A DNA stretch of 64,000 nucleotides from Holophagales bacterium (lineage in GTDB: Bacteria; Acidobacteriota; Thermoanaerobaculia; UBA5066): NCBI GenBank assembly GCA_016716705.1, contig JADJVF010000001.1, positions 1 through 64,000 of the forward strand, read 5' to 3'. Below, piece after piece: positions 24,552 to 35,907 of the stretch. The notes under the pieces were generated by a model. It was not told the DNA's origin. It did no database searches and saw only the letters and a list, made by a program, of their open reading frames with translations. The position numbers and the translations under genes were made by a program. Within the stretch, counting starts at the first letter, position 1, and each line of letters begins with the position of its first letter.

Positions 24552-26472
24552 TCAGACGTCCAATGCGTCTGCTTCCCGAGCCCTCTCGGTGATGAAGCGG
24601 TAGCGGGCTCCCGCGTCCTTGCCCATGAGGTCGGTGAAGGTCCGCTCGGCCTCGAGAACGTCGGGGACGGTGACCTTCAGCGCGCGCCGGCGGCGCGGGT
24701 CGAGGGTCGTCGCTTTCAGCTGCTCGGGCATCATCTCGCCGAGGCCCTTGAAGCGCATCACCTCGGGCTTCACGTTCTTCGGGAGCTTCGCGAAGACGGC
24801 GTCGCGCTCGCGCTCGTCGAGGGCCCAGTACGTCTCCTTCCCCGCGTCGATCCGGTAGAGCGGCGGCTGGGCGAGGTAGACGTGCCCTTCGAGGATGAGC
24901 TTCGGGAGGTGCCTCCAGAAGAAGGTCAGGAGGAGCGTCGAGATGTGGTGGCCGTCGGCGTCGGCGTCCATCAGGAGGAAGACCTTGCCGTAGCGGAGCT
25001 TCGAGATGTCGAAGTCGCCGCCGCTGCCGCAGCCGAGGGCCGAGACGATGTCGGTCAGCTCCTTGTTCCCCGCGACCTTCGCCGAGTTCGCCTGCTCGGC
25101 GTTGAGGACCTTGCCGCGAAGAGGAAGGATCGCCTGCGTCTGGCGGTCGCGCCCCTGCTTGGCCGAGCCGCCGGCCGAGTCCCCCTCGACGATGAAGAGC
25201 TCCGACTCGGCGGGGTCGGTCGAGGCGCAGTCGGCGAGCTTGCCGGGGAGGTTCAGGCGGTGGGAGATCGCCGTCTTGCGCGTGACCTGCTGGGCCGCGG
25301 CGCGGGACGCCTCGCGGGCCTTCGTCGCCATGACGATCCGGCCCACGATCTGCTCGGCGACGGAGGGGTTCTCGTTCAGCCAGTTCTCGAGGGCGGGGCG
25401 CACCGCGCCGTCGACCTGTGCCGCGACCTCGGGATTGTTGAGCCGCTCCTTCGTCTGGCCCTGGAACTGGGGCTCGAGGACGTAGACGGAGAGGAGCGCC
25501 ACGAGCCCTTCGCGGATGTCCTCCGCCGAGGGAGTGACACCCTTCGGCAGGAGCGCGTGCGTGGCGAGGTGGTTCCTCACGGCCTTGACGATGCCCGCCT
25601 TCAGGCCGCTCTCCTGCGTCCCGCCCGAGGAGGTCGGGATGCCGTTGACCCAGGAGCGGAAGTGCTCGTCGGTCGACTCGGTCCACTGGAGGGAGAGCTC
25701 GAGGCGCGGCTCGGCGTCGCGGACGAGGACGAAGCCGCTGGCGTGGGTCGGGGTCTTCGCCCGCTCGGCGACGACCTTCAGGAGGTAGTCGGCGAGGCCG
25801 CCGTCGTGGGCGAACTCCTCGCGGACGGACGGGCTTCTGCGTCTCGTCGACGAAGACGACGCGCAGGCCGCGGTGGAGGTAGGTCTTCGCCTCGAGCCGG
25901 TCGCGGATCTCGTCCGCGTCGAAGGAGAGCTTGCCGAAGATCTCCGCGTCGGGCCGGAAGCGGACGGTCGTCCCGCTGCCGCGCACCTTCTCCGTCGAGA
26001 CCTTCGTCAGCTTCGAGGTCGCCTTCCCCTGGCCGTACGTCTGCCGCCACTCGTTTCCGTCGCGGCGGACGTGGACCGTCATCTCCGACGAGAGCCCGCA
26101 GACGACCGACGACCCGACGCCGTGGAGGCCGCCCGAGTGGACGTAGTTGCCCTGCTCGAACTTCCCGCCCGCGTGGAGCGTCGTCAGGATCAGCTCCAGG
26201 GCGGGCTTCTTGTACTTCGGGTGGACGTCGACCGGGATGCCGCGGCCGTTGTCGTAGATCTCCACCTCGCGTCCGTCGGCGAAGAGGCGGACCTCGATCC
26301 GCGTGGCGTAGCCGTTGATGACCTCGTCGACCGCGTTGTCGACGATCTCCCAGACGAGGTGGTGAAGCCCCCGGGAGTCGACCCCGCCGATGTACATGCC
26401 GGGGCGCTTGCGGACGGGCTCGAGCCCCTCGAGGACGGTGATGTCGGCGGCGGTGTAGGTGGTGGAAGCCAT
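24552..26472 (-). CDS. type IIA DNA topoisomerase subunit B (GyrB/ParE), frame slip near 25835
   Basis: The protein has about 640 residues. The GHKL ATPase domain carries RKRPGMYIGG, VDNAVDEVINGY, DNGRGIPVDVH and GGLHGVGSSVV. The TOPRIM domain carries FIVEGDSAGGSAKQGRDR and LMDADADGHHISTLLLTFFW, followed by YLAQPPLYRID. The frame changes once near 25835, between VDETQKPVRP and EEFAHDGGLADYLLK, at a CGTCCGTCCGCGAGGAG run. An essential single-copy enzyme broken here is implausible, so an indel error is favoured. Domain content alone does not separate gyrase from topoisomerase IV; the TOPRIM details look ParE-like. It supplies ATP-driven DNA strand passage with GyrA/ParC, which is not in the window. 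Confidence 0.88.
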
Positions 26473-26572
26473 GGCGGGCGCCCGACGGTACCGACCGTCG
26501 ACCGGCCCGTCAAATGAGGCGCCAACGGGCGAGAGCGGCCTTCGCTGCGATCGCCCGCGCTTCCCGGGGGCG

Positions 26573-27058
26573 TCAGCCGGGCGACAGCCCGAGCTGCTTC
26601 AGGAGGTCTCCGGCTCCCGCGTCGATCCCCTCGTCGGGAATCTGGCCGTCCGGCGTGAGCCGGTCGACGACCTGGGGGAAGAGCTGCGACAGGGCATCCG
26701 TCACTTCGGCGTGCGAGGCGCCGGTCTGTCCGGCCAGGTGCCGAATCTCGTCGTCCCCGAGAACCCCGGCGAGCTGGCTGCCGGACACCGGGAGGTTCTG
26801 GCCGGTGCCGATCCAGGAGCCGATGACGTCGCCGAGCCCGTTCTGCGCGAAGGCGCTCACGAGACCGCCGAGTCCCCCGAGGCTTCCCGGCCCGCCGAGG
26901 CCTCCGGGAGCGGCGCTCGCGGCACCGGCCCGACGGCCCTGCAGCATCTGGAGGACGAGCGGGAGGAGCTTCGCGATGAGGTCGGACGAACCGCCTCCCG
27001 CCCGGGCCGAGGTCTGTCCGCCGCCCAGCGCGCCCTTCAGAAGATCCGTGAGGTCCAT
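26573..27058 (-). CDS. YidB-like DUF937 protein
   Basis: This 161-residue protein has a Gly/Ala-rich first half (LGGPGSLGGLGGLVSAFAQNG) and a C-terminal helical part (GDVIGSWIGTGQNLPVSGSQ then LAGVLGDDEIRHLAGQTG) typical of the YidB/DUF937 family. No signal peptide. The function of the family is unknown. It is a single gene upstream of, and on the same strand as, the topoisomerase subunit. Confidence 0.75.
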   Translation of the reverse strand: MDLTDLLKGALGGGQTSARAGGGSSDLIAKLLPLVLQMLQGRRAGAASAAPGGLGGPGSLGGLGGLVSAFAQNGLGDVIGSWIGTGQNLPVSGSQLAGVLGDDEIRHLAGQTGASHAEVTDALSQLFPQVVDRLTPDGQIPDEGIDAGAGDLLKQLGLSPG

Positions 27059-27155
27059 GACGATCTCCTTTCATCCGTCCCCGGTTCCGACCACCGAGCG
27101 TCCGCCGGGGTCCGGCCGCGGCAGACAGTCTGCCCCCTCCCTGTAACCTCCGCCA

Positions 27156-27803
27156 GTGCCGGCCGCCGCCGACCTCCTTGCCCGCGTCTTCGCGCTCTAC
27201 GTCCACGTCCTCGAAAGGACCGGGGCCGCGGCCCGTCTCGCCGCGCTTCCCGTCCCGATCCCGGCGGACGCGCGCCCTCTCGCAGCGCTCGTCGCCGTGG
27301 CGACCGCCGTCCTTCTCCTCTACGCCGCGCTCGCTTCGGGAGTCGACGCGCGCGTCCGGTCCTTCCGCGCGGCCGCTCTCCTCTCCGCCTTCTCTCTCGT
27401 GCTCGCCGCGCTCCGCCTCCTGCCGGGCCCGGGAGGGCCGGCGCTCGGCGGGGCGGCGATCCTCCTCGTCGTCCTCGCGTCGGTGGCGCACCGCGCGCTC
27501 TCGTCCCGCCGCGCCGAGGGAACCGCCTCGCGGGTGGTCTCGCGCGTTCGCCTCCTCTTCGAGGGGCTCGGGCTCACACTGTCCGGCATATCGCTCGCGC
27601 TTCTCCTCTCGGGCCGGGTTCTCCCCGCGCGCCTGGCGTTCTGGTCGCTCTTTCTCCTGCGCCTCTCGATCGCCGACCTGATCGACCCGTCCCGCCTGGC
27701 CGCGGGAACGGGCCTCACCCGCTCGGCGGCGCGCGACGTGAAGTCGGCGATGGGGAGAAGCTCTCGTCCGCCCCGTCCGGCCCGGCGGATGCGGCGCGCG
27801 TGA
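27156..27803 (+). CDS. membrane protein of unknown function (215 aa)
   Basis: About five hydrophobic segments are seen (LAALVAVATAVLLLYAAL, AALLSAFSLVLAALRLL, ALGGAAILLVVLASV, LTLSGISLALLLSG, LAFWSLFLLRLSIADL) with an Arg/Pro-rich tail. The start codon is GTG. No family was recognised. Its stop overlaps the GTG of the next membrane protein gene (GTGA at 27800-27803), so the pair is probably translated together. Confidence 0.6.
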   Translation: MPAAADLLARVFALYVHVLERTGAAARLAALPVPIPADARPLAALVAVATAVLLLYAALASGVDARVRSFRAAALLSAFSLVLAALRLLPGPGGPALGGAAILLVVLASVAHRALSSRRAEGTASRVVSRVRLLFEGLGLTLSGISLALLLSGRVLPARLAFWSLFLLRLSIADLIDPSRLAAGTGLTRSAARDVKSAMGRSSRPPRPARRMRRA

Positions 27804-28165
27804 GCGCCGCGCTGAAGGCGGCGCTCCTGGCGCTCTGGCTCGCCCTGCCGCTCGCCGCCGCGCTCGCCCGGGGCGAGGTGGCGGCGGGCGCGTGGCCGGC
27901 CGCGGCCCTCCACCTCCGCTGGTATCCGCCGGCGGCGCTCGGGCTCACGGCGCTCCTCCTCCTCGGTCAGGCGTTCCGCGCCCTGCGGGACCGACGGCTC
28001 CTGGAGGCCGCTCGAGGTGCGGCGGTCGGCCTCGGCACGGCGGCGTGGCTCTTCCTCGTCTTCCACGACCCGGCGTTCGAGGCGCAGCGGCACGCCCTCC
28101 CGGGCCTCGTCCTCGCCGAGACCGTGGCGGGGTTTCTCTTCGGCGCGGCCGCGCGCGGGCGCTGA
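27800..28165 (+). CDS. small membrane protein of unknown function (121 aa)
   Basis: Three to four hydrophobic segments (ALKAALLALWLALPLAAAL, PPAALGLTALLLLGQAF, AAVGLGTAAWLFLVF, LAETVAGFLFGAAA) are seen. The GTG start overlaps the previous stop by four bases. It ends 13 bases before the convergent HIT gene. No function is assigned. Confidence 0.55.
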   Translation: MSAALKAALLALWLALPLAAALARGEVAAGAWPAAALHLRWYPPAALGLTALLLLGQAFRALRDRRLLEAARGAAVGLGTAAWLFLVFHDPAFEAQRHALPGLVLAETVAGFLFGAAARGR

Positions 28166-28178
28166 CGGGACGGCTCGG

Positions 28179-28601
28179 TCAGCCCTTCGCGAGCTCCGCG
28201 ACCACGGCTGCGGCCATCCTCTTCCCGTCCTCCGCCTCGAGGCGCCCCGCCGGCCAGTCGATGCCGAGCCCGCGCGCATCGCCGGGTTTCGGAATGACGT
28301 GGAAGTGGACGTGCGGGACGGCCTGGTGGGCAGCGACGCCGTTGTTCTGGAGGACGTTGTAGTCGCGCGTCCCGGTCGCGGCCATCACGGCGCGCGCGAT
28401 GCGCGGAAGGACCCGACCGACGGCCGCCGCCGACTCCTCGGACAGGGCGTCGAGCGTGGCTGCCGGCTCCTTCGGAACGACGAGCGTGTGCCCCGGCGAA
28501 AGGGGCGCGATGTCGAGGAAGGCGAACACCTTCTCGTCCTCGTAGACCCTGTGGCTCGGGATCTGCCCCTCGATGATCCGCGTGAAGATCGTCTCGCTCA
28601 C
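28179..28601 (-). CDS. HIT family nucleotide hydrolase/transferase
   Basis: This 140-residue protein has the histidine-triad HVHFHVIP and the upstream SPGHTLVVPKEP, typical of Hint-branch enzymes that hydrolyse AMP-lysine or AMP-NH2-type phosphoramidates. The start is GTG at 28601, overlapping the stop of the Ser/Thr kinase gene (GTGA), so the two are coupled. The biological link between them is unknown. Confidence 0.88.
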   Translation of the reverse strand: MSETIFTRIIEGQIPSHRVYEDEKVFAFLDIAPLSPGHTLVVPKEPAATLDALSEESAAAVGRVLPRIARAVMAATGTRDYNVLQNNGVAAHQAVPHVHFHVIPKPGDARGLGIDWPAGRLEAEDGKRMAAAVVAELAKG

Positions 28602-31379
28602 GGCTTGCCTCTCTCGTTCCCGCTCCCCGTCTTCGCCGCCGAGAGGTCGACGATCCAGATGTTCCCGGTCGTCTCGGCGACCTCGTAGTAGATCGCTTCG
28701 CCCGTCGGCGACCAGTCGGGATAGCGGATGTAGCTATTGAGGCGCTGGTTCGACGTCACGGCCCGCTCCGTTCTTCCGTCGCGCGAGACCCAGGCGACGT
28801 TCCAGACGCCATCCCGCAGGGCGGCGAACGCGACCTTCGAACCATCGGGAGAGAAGGAGTAGGGCCAGCTCTGTCCCTCCCCTCGCGTCAGCTGGACCGG
28901 CGTCCCCCCGGCCGTGGCGACGGTGAAGACGTGGACGTCTCCCTGGCGCCGGGCCTCGAAGGCGAGCGTCCGTCCGTCGGGCGACCAGCAGGGGAATGCA
29001 GCGAACTCGCGATCGAAGGTCACCTGCCTCGGCGTTCCGGCCGGAAGCTCGGCGACCCAGACGTTCAGGGTCGTGCCGCCCCGGCTGGAGTGAAAGGCGA
29101 TCTTCGTCCCGTCCGGCGAGACGCGCATCCCGTCGTACCCCGGTCCGAAGTCGGCGAGCGCCTCCTCGCGGCCCGTCTGGAGGTCCAGGGTGAAGAGCGA
29201 ACGGTGGCCACGGCGCAGCGACATGAACGCGAGCCGCCCGTCACCCGGAAACCAGCCCGGGTAGTCGTCGTCGGCGGCGTCGGTCGTCCGCTGAACGGCT
29301 TCGCCCCCGTCCGCGTTCACGATCCAGATGTCCTGATTCGCGCCGGGCCGCCACCGGCTGAGCGCGATCCGTTTCCCGTCGTGCGAGACGGCGGGCCGGG
29401 AATTGCGCCCCGTCTCGCGCGTGACGGGCGCCTCCGGTCCGGACGGCTCGCCTCGCCCGTCGACCGGGGCTTTCCAGATATTGCTCGCCATCGCGAGACC
29501 TGCGAACGCCAGCTTCGTCCCGTCGCGGGAGACGGCCAGCTGTTTCACGAAGCCGAGGCCCGCTCCGCCGAAGTTGGCGATCTCCTCCGGCGCCAGGCCC
29601 GTCCCCTCGCCGGCGAGATCCGGCGGCGGAAGAGCCCCACCTGGAAGCTCTCCGGCCAGCACGGGGATAGGTGATCGAGGAGCTGTTGGACGCCCAGACG
29701 GGGTCGTAGCACTGCCCGTTCCCCTCGCTCACCTGGAGGAGGTCCTTCCCGTCGGCGTTCACGATCCAGATCTCCGCGGACGTGCGGTTGTAGGTCGCGA
29801 AGGCGATCCGCCGGCCGTCCGGCGACCAGGCCGCCGCGCCGTGCCCGCCGCTCGGGCGCCCCACCTGCGTGAGGGGCCGCGGCGGCGAGCCGTCGAGCGG
29901 GGCGATCCAGAGGATGGACGGGGGGAGCGCACCAAGCGAGTTCGCCGCGAAGTCGACCACCGCCCCCGACTCGAAGACGAGGGCCTTGCCGTCGGGCGAG
30001 AACGAGGGGCGCGATCCGAAGGTCGTCAGCTGGCGCGGCACGCCGCCGAGGGCCGGCACGAGCCAGACGCCGCCGACGCTCTTGACGTGGTAGGCGATCG
30101 TCTCGCCGTCGGGCGACCAGGCGGGGGTGAGGTTCTGCAGGCCGTCCGTCGTGAGCTGGATCTCCCGGCCGCCCGGGGCCAGCGCCCTGCGGTAGATCTC
30201 GAACCGGCCCGAGCGGTCCGACGAATACGCCACGGACCGCCCGTCCGGCGAGAACGCGGGAAAGACGTCGAGACCGGCCGACGAGGTGAGCTGGACCGGC
30301 CGAAGGAGTGCGCCGCCCGCGGCAGGGCCCGTTTCCCGACCCCGTCCGCGCCAGAGGAATGCCGCTCCGGCGAGCGCGGCGAGGACGCACGCCCCCACGG
30401 CGAAGAGCGCGAGCGACCGGCGGCTCCCGCGGCCGGCCCGCCGACGGCGCCGCCGTCAGCGTCGGCAGCCGCGCGCTCGGGGCAGGCGGAAGGACCGGTT
30501 CGCCCGGCTCCCATCCGCCCGTGGCCAGGACCGTCTCGATCTCGGCGCCCATCTCGCGCATCGAGACGAAGCGCTGGGCGGGTCCTTCGAGAGGGCCCGG
30601 TCCACGACGTCGGCGAACCCCCGGACGACGCCGCTGCCGAAGCCCGGGATCGGCGGGTGTCCGAGGTGGAGGATGGCGTACATGACGTCGACCGGGGTCT
30701 CCCCTTCGAAGGGGAGCTTCCCGGCGAGAAGCTCGTAGAAGACGATGCCGAGGGAGAAGATGTCGCTCCGCGCGTCGACCTTCTTCCCGCTCGCCTGCTC
30801 GGGCGACATGTACTGCGCCGTGCCGACGACGAGACCGTCGGTCGTGAGGGACGGCTGGCTGCGCCGACGGTCTTCCGGGACGGACTGGACCTTCGCGAGG
30901 CCGAAGTCGAGAACGCGGATTCTCCCGTCCCGGCCGACCATCAGGTTCGAGGGCTTGATGTCGCGGTGGAGGATCCCCGCCTCGTGGGCGGCGACGAGCC
31001 CCTCGGCGGCCTGGGCGATCCAGCGCGCCGCCTTTGGCGCTGCGACCGGACCCGAAAGGAGAACGTCCTCGAGCGTCTCGCCTTCGACGAATTCCTGGAC
31101 GAGGTAGGGGACTCCTTCGTGCTCACCGACGTCGAAGACCTGGACGAGGTTCGGGTGCGAGAGGGAGGCCATGATCCGCCCCTCGTTCTCGAATCGCGCG
31201 CGCCGGTCGGGGGTGCCGACGAGGTCTCCCGGCAGGGTCTTCAGCGCGACGATGCGGCCGAGCGAGGTGTCCTCCGCCCGGTAGACCTCCCCCATCGCTC
31301 CGCTGCCGACAGAGGAGAGGATCCGGTACCGGCCTACCAGGGTGCCGGGCGCGAGCGGACGGGAAGCCTCCGCGTTCAT
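28598..31379 (-). CDS. membrane Ser/Thr protein kinase with TolB-like propeller (three frame slips)
   Basis: One gene of about 927 codons is read through three frame changes. The kinase domain (residues about 17-280) has GSGAMGEVYRAED, ALKTL, HRDIKPSNLMV, DFGLAK and GTAQYMSPEQ. A Pro-rich linker leads to one membrane helix (FAVGACVLAALAGAAFLW) and an extracytoplasmic propeller with repeated FSPDGRSVAYSSD-, WSPDGETIAYH- and FSPDGSKVAF-type blades. Slips lie near 30581, 30430 and 29668; the last is one extra C in TATCCCCGTG. Such kinases are abundant in Acidobacteriota and sense external signals. The slips look like indel errors because every piece is well conserved, but a pseudogene is possible. 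Confidence 0.8.
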
Positions 31380-31418
31380 GGGCCTGTTCGAGACGCTCCT
31401 TGGGGTCCTTGAAAGGAC

Positions 31419-32627
<1,209 letters not shown>

Positions 32628-32636
32628 AGCGGCGCC

Positions 32637-35600
32637 TCAGGCCGACACGTCCGCCGGAAGACGGATCTCGAACGTCGAGCCGGTCCCTGGCGTGCTCTCG
32701 ACGGTGACGCGACCGCCCATCAGCTCGCAGAGCTGCCGGGTGATCGAGAGGCCGAGGCCGGTGCCGCCGAATCGGCGGGCCGTCGCGAGGTCCGCCTGGG
32801 CGAAGGGCTCGAAGATGCTCCCGAGCTCGTCCCCGGAGATCCCGATTCCCGTGTCCGACACGCGGAACGAGACCCAGGCCCGCCCCTCGTCCTCGAAGCG
32901 GCGGACCTCCAGCTCGACCGTCCCGTCCTGCGTGAAGCGGCAGGCGTTCGAGAGCAGGTTGAAGAGGCACTGCCGGACCTTCCTCGGGTCCGACGTCATC
33001 GTGACCCCCTCCTCTGCGGCTCCTCGGACGACGAGCCTGTTGCGGTTCCTCGCAAGAAGCGGCTGGACGATCTCCGTCGTCTCCTCGACGAGGGGGCCGA
33101 GGGGGAATGTCTCGAGGTCGAGCTCCAGCTTCCCCGCTTCGATCTTGGCGAGGTCGAGGACCGAGCTGATCAGCTCGAGCTGGTGGATCGCCGCGGTCCG
33201 GACCCTTTCCAGATCCCGGACGAGCGCCGGCCGCCCCTCCTCCGACGCCTCCTCCGAGAGCATCTCCGAGTAGCCGATGATGGCGTTCAGCGGCGTCCGC
33301 AGCTCGTGCGAGACGTTCGCGAGGAAGCGGCTCTTCGTCCGGCTCGCCTCCTCGGCCTCGGCGGTGGCGCGCTCGGCGACCTCGCGGTGACGCTCGGCAT
33401 CGACCCTGGCCGCCTCGGCCTTCGCGAGCGCCTCCTCGGCACGGGACTTCTCCTCGGAAAGGCTGCGGGTCCGCTGCTCCACTAGGACCAGCAGCTCGGC
33501 CTCGCGCGCGTGGTGCTGCGCCACGCGCCACCGCAGGACGGCCCAGGCCGCCGCCGTCGCAAGAACGGCCAGAGACGCCCAGAACCACCACGACTCCCGC
33601 GCCCTCGGCGCCTTCTGAAACGATAGCGACGTCACCCTTTCGCTCCACTCGCCCGACGCGTCGGCCGCCGAAACGCGGAAGACGTAGCTGCCGCTCGGCA
33701 GGTTCGTGTAGTAGGCGACGCGGCGCGTCCCGACGTCGACCGGCTCGTTCTCGAGGCCGTCGAGACGGATGCGAAACCGGACCCGGTCGGGGGCGACGAG
33801 CGTGAGGGCGGTGTAGTGGAACTCGACCCGCTCGGTCCCCGGCGGGAGAACGAGGGGACCGCGGAGGTCGGCCGGGCGGCCGTCGACGAAGACGTCCTCG
33901 ATCGCGACGCGCGGCCGGCGGCCCGAGGTCCGGATCCGTGACGGGTCGAGGACGGCGACCCCTCGGTAGGTCGGGAACCAGAGGCGCCCGTCCGAGGCGA
34001 CGAAACCCGCGGGCTGCTGCCCGCCCGCCGCGCTCGCGCTGCGCATCCCGTCGGACGTCCCGAACGCCACCGACCGAAGGTCCGCGGCCCGGCCGTCGGC
34101 CACCGCGTCGAGCTCGGCGCGGGCGACCCGGAAGACCCCCTTGTTGCAGGTCATCCAGAGAGAGCCCTTGCCATCGTCGAGGATCACCTGGACGAGGTCG
34201 TCGTACAGCCCCTCCCGGGTCGTGACCGACGCGATCTTTCCGTCGCGGATCCGGTTCAGGCCGCCGCCGGAGGTGCCGGCCCAGACGGTTCCGTCGGCAT
34301 CGGCAAGCAGCGCGATGACGCGGTCGCTCGAGAGGCCCTGCTTCGTCGTGAAGACCCGGATGTCGTCGGCCAGCCGCGTCAGCCCGCCCCCGGAGGAGGC
34401 GAGCCAGATTGCGCCGTCGGGGGACTCGGCGATCGCGATGAACCGCTCCGTCGGAAGCCCGTCGGCGACCGTGAAGACCCGAAGCGTTCCGTCGGGCGCG
34501 ACGCGCGTCAGCCCCCCGCCGATCGCCGCGATCCAGATGTTCCCGTGCCGATCCTCGAGGAACGCGCGGACGTCGTGATGCGGAAGTCCCTGCGCGGTGC
34601 CGAGAGGCGTGAATCGGCCGCCGGAGAAGCGCGCGGCCCCGCCGAGGTTCGTCCCGACCCAGAGCGTCCCGTTGCTGTCCTCGAGGAGCGCCGACACGTG
34701 GTCGCTCGGCAGGCCGTCCGCCTCCCGGTACGAGGTGATCCGGCCGTCCTTCAGACGGTTCAGTCCACCTCCCGCCGTTCCGATCCAGACCGACCCGTCG
34801 CGCGCCTCGCAGACGGCCCGTACGTTGTCGTTCGTCAGACCCTCGCGCACCGTGTAGGTCAGGAATTTCCCGTCGCGGAGGCGGTTGAGGCCGCCGACCC
34901 ACGTGCCGATCCAGAGGCTCCCCTCCTCGTCCGTGGTGACGGCCCAGATCTGGTCGTTCGAGAGCCCCTCGCGCGTCCCGATGACCTCGGCGACGCCGTC
35001 CTTCAGGCGCCCGACCCCGGCGCCCCACGTTCCGAACCAGACCGTCCCGGCCGCGTCGACGTGGAGCGACGTGACCTGGTCCGAGGGAAAGCCGGTCTTT
35101 TCCCGGTACGGTGTCGTCGCTCCGTCCTTCACGAGCGTCAGGCCACCGCCCGAGGTGGCGACCCAGACGCCGCCGCCCGCTTCGGGCGCGAGGCCCCGGA
35201 CGAGACCCGAGCCGAGGACCTCCTCGCCGAAGACGCGCTCGACGCGCCCGCCCCGGACGACCGCCACGCCCTTTCCCGTCGTCCCGACCCAGAGGGCGCC
35301 GGACGGGTCGAACGCGAGGACCCGCACCTGCTCGATCGGAAGGCCCTCTCTCGTCCCGATCCGCTGCACGACGCATCCGCCGGTGAGCCTCTGGACCGCG
35401 TTCCCGTCCCCGCCGACCCAGGCGTCGCCGGCGGCGTCGAACGCGATCGACCAGACGATCAGGCTTCCGAGGCCTTCGGCACTGCCGATGGTCGAGAAGG
35501 TGCCGTCGCGGTGACGGCAGAGGATCCCGCCTCCGTTCGTTCCGGCCCAGAGCGTTCCGTCGGGAGCCTCGGCGAGCGAGATGATCGAGTTGTGCTTCAG

Positions 35601-35858
35601 CTCGGGAGTGCTGCGCCGGTCGTACGTCGTGAAGCGCGCCCCGTCGAACCGGACGAGCCCCTCCTGCGTGCCGAGCCAGAGGTAGCCGTCCCGGCCGCGC
35701 AGGACCGTCTGCACCGTGTTCTGCGGCAGCCCCTGCTCCTGCTGCCAGACGTCGAGACCGTACTGGGAGAGGCGCTTGCCGGGCTCCAGCCCCTCCGCGG
35801 CGCCCGCCGCGAAGAGCCCGGCTGCCAGCAGCCAGAAGACCGTCCTGCTCCGGAACAC
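32637..35858 (-). CDS. propeller sensor histidine kinase (two-component regulator propeller family)
   Basis: This 1073-residue protein has a signal peptide (FWLLAAGLFAAGAAEG) and then about 14 repeats of the GxLWxGTxxGGLxRxxDG type (residues about 50-600), enough for two seven-bladed propellers. A Y_Y_Y-like beta domain follows (about 655-730, FHYTALTLVAPDRVRFRIRL), then one membrane helix (WFWASLAVLATAAAWAVL), a coiled coil, a HisKA domain with NVSHELRTPLNAIIGYSEM (phosphoacceptor His851), and a HATPase domain with NLLSNACRF, DTGIGI and GGTGLGLSI. No receiver or DNA-binding domain is fused and no response regulator is adjacent. The ligand is unknown; polysaccharides are sensed by some relatives. 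Confidence 0.92.
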   Translation of the reverse strand: MFRSRTVFWLLAAGLFAAGAAEGLEPGKRLSQYGLDVWQQEQGLPQNTVQTVLRGRDGYLWLGTQEGLVRFDGARFTTYDRRSTPELKHNSIISLAEAPDGTLWAGTNGGGILCRHRDGTFSTIGSAEGLGSLIVWSIAFDAAGDAWVGGDGNAVQRLTGGCVVQRIGTREGLPIEQVRVLAFDPSGALWVGTTGKGVAVVRGGRVERVFGEEVLGSGLVRGLAPEAGGGVWVATSGGGLTLVKDGATTPYREKTGFPSDQVTSLHVDAAGTVWFGTWGAGVGRLKDGVAEVIGTREGLSNDQIWAVTTDEEGSLWIGTWVGGLNRLRDGKFLTYTVREGLTNDNVRAVCEARDGSVWIGTAGGGLNRLKDGRITSYREADGLPSDHVSALLEDSNGTLWVGTNLGGAARFSGGRFTPLGTAQGLPHHDVRAFLEDRHGNIWIAAIGGGLTRVAPDGTLRVFTVADGLPTERFIAIAESPDGAIWLASSGGGLTRLADDIRVFTTKQGLSSDRVIALLADADGTVWAGTSGGGLNRIRDGKIASVTTREGLYDDLVQVILDDGKGSLWMTCNKGVFRVARAELDAVADGRAADLRSVAFGTSDGMRSASAAGGQQPAGFVASDGRLWFPTYRGVAVLDPSRIRTSGRRPRVAIEDVFVDGRPADLRGPLVLPPGTERVEFHYTALTLVAPDRVRFRIRLDGLENEPVDVGTRRVAYYTNLPSGSYVFRVSAADASGEWSERVTSLSFQKAPRARESWWFWASLAVLATAAAWAVLRWRVAQHHAREAELLVLVEQRTRSLSEEKSRAEEALAKAEAARVDAERHREVAERATAEAEEASRTKSRFLANVSHELRTPLNAIIGYSEMLSEEASEEGRPALVRDLERVRTAAIHQLELISSVLDLAKIEAGKLELDLETFPLGPLVEETTEIVQPLLARNRNRLVVRGAAEEGVTMTSDPRKVRQCLFNLLSNACRFTQDGTVELEVRRFEDEGRAWVSFRVSDTGIGISGDELGSIFEPFAQADLATARRFGGTGLGLSITRQLCELMGGRVTVESTPGTGSTFEIRLPADVSA

Positions 35859-35907
35859 GCGCGGATCATAGGCGCGCTCGACTCCTTCCCGGCCTGTCCC
35901 GAGGAGT

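Noticed and set aside
24552..26472. Two separate genes for an ATPase fragment and a TOPRIM fragment
   Set aside because: The two reading frames meet at one base with continuous homology to GyrB/ParE, so one gene with an indel is the simpler reading.
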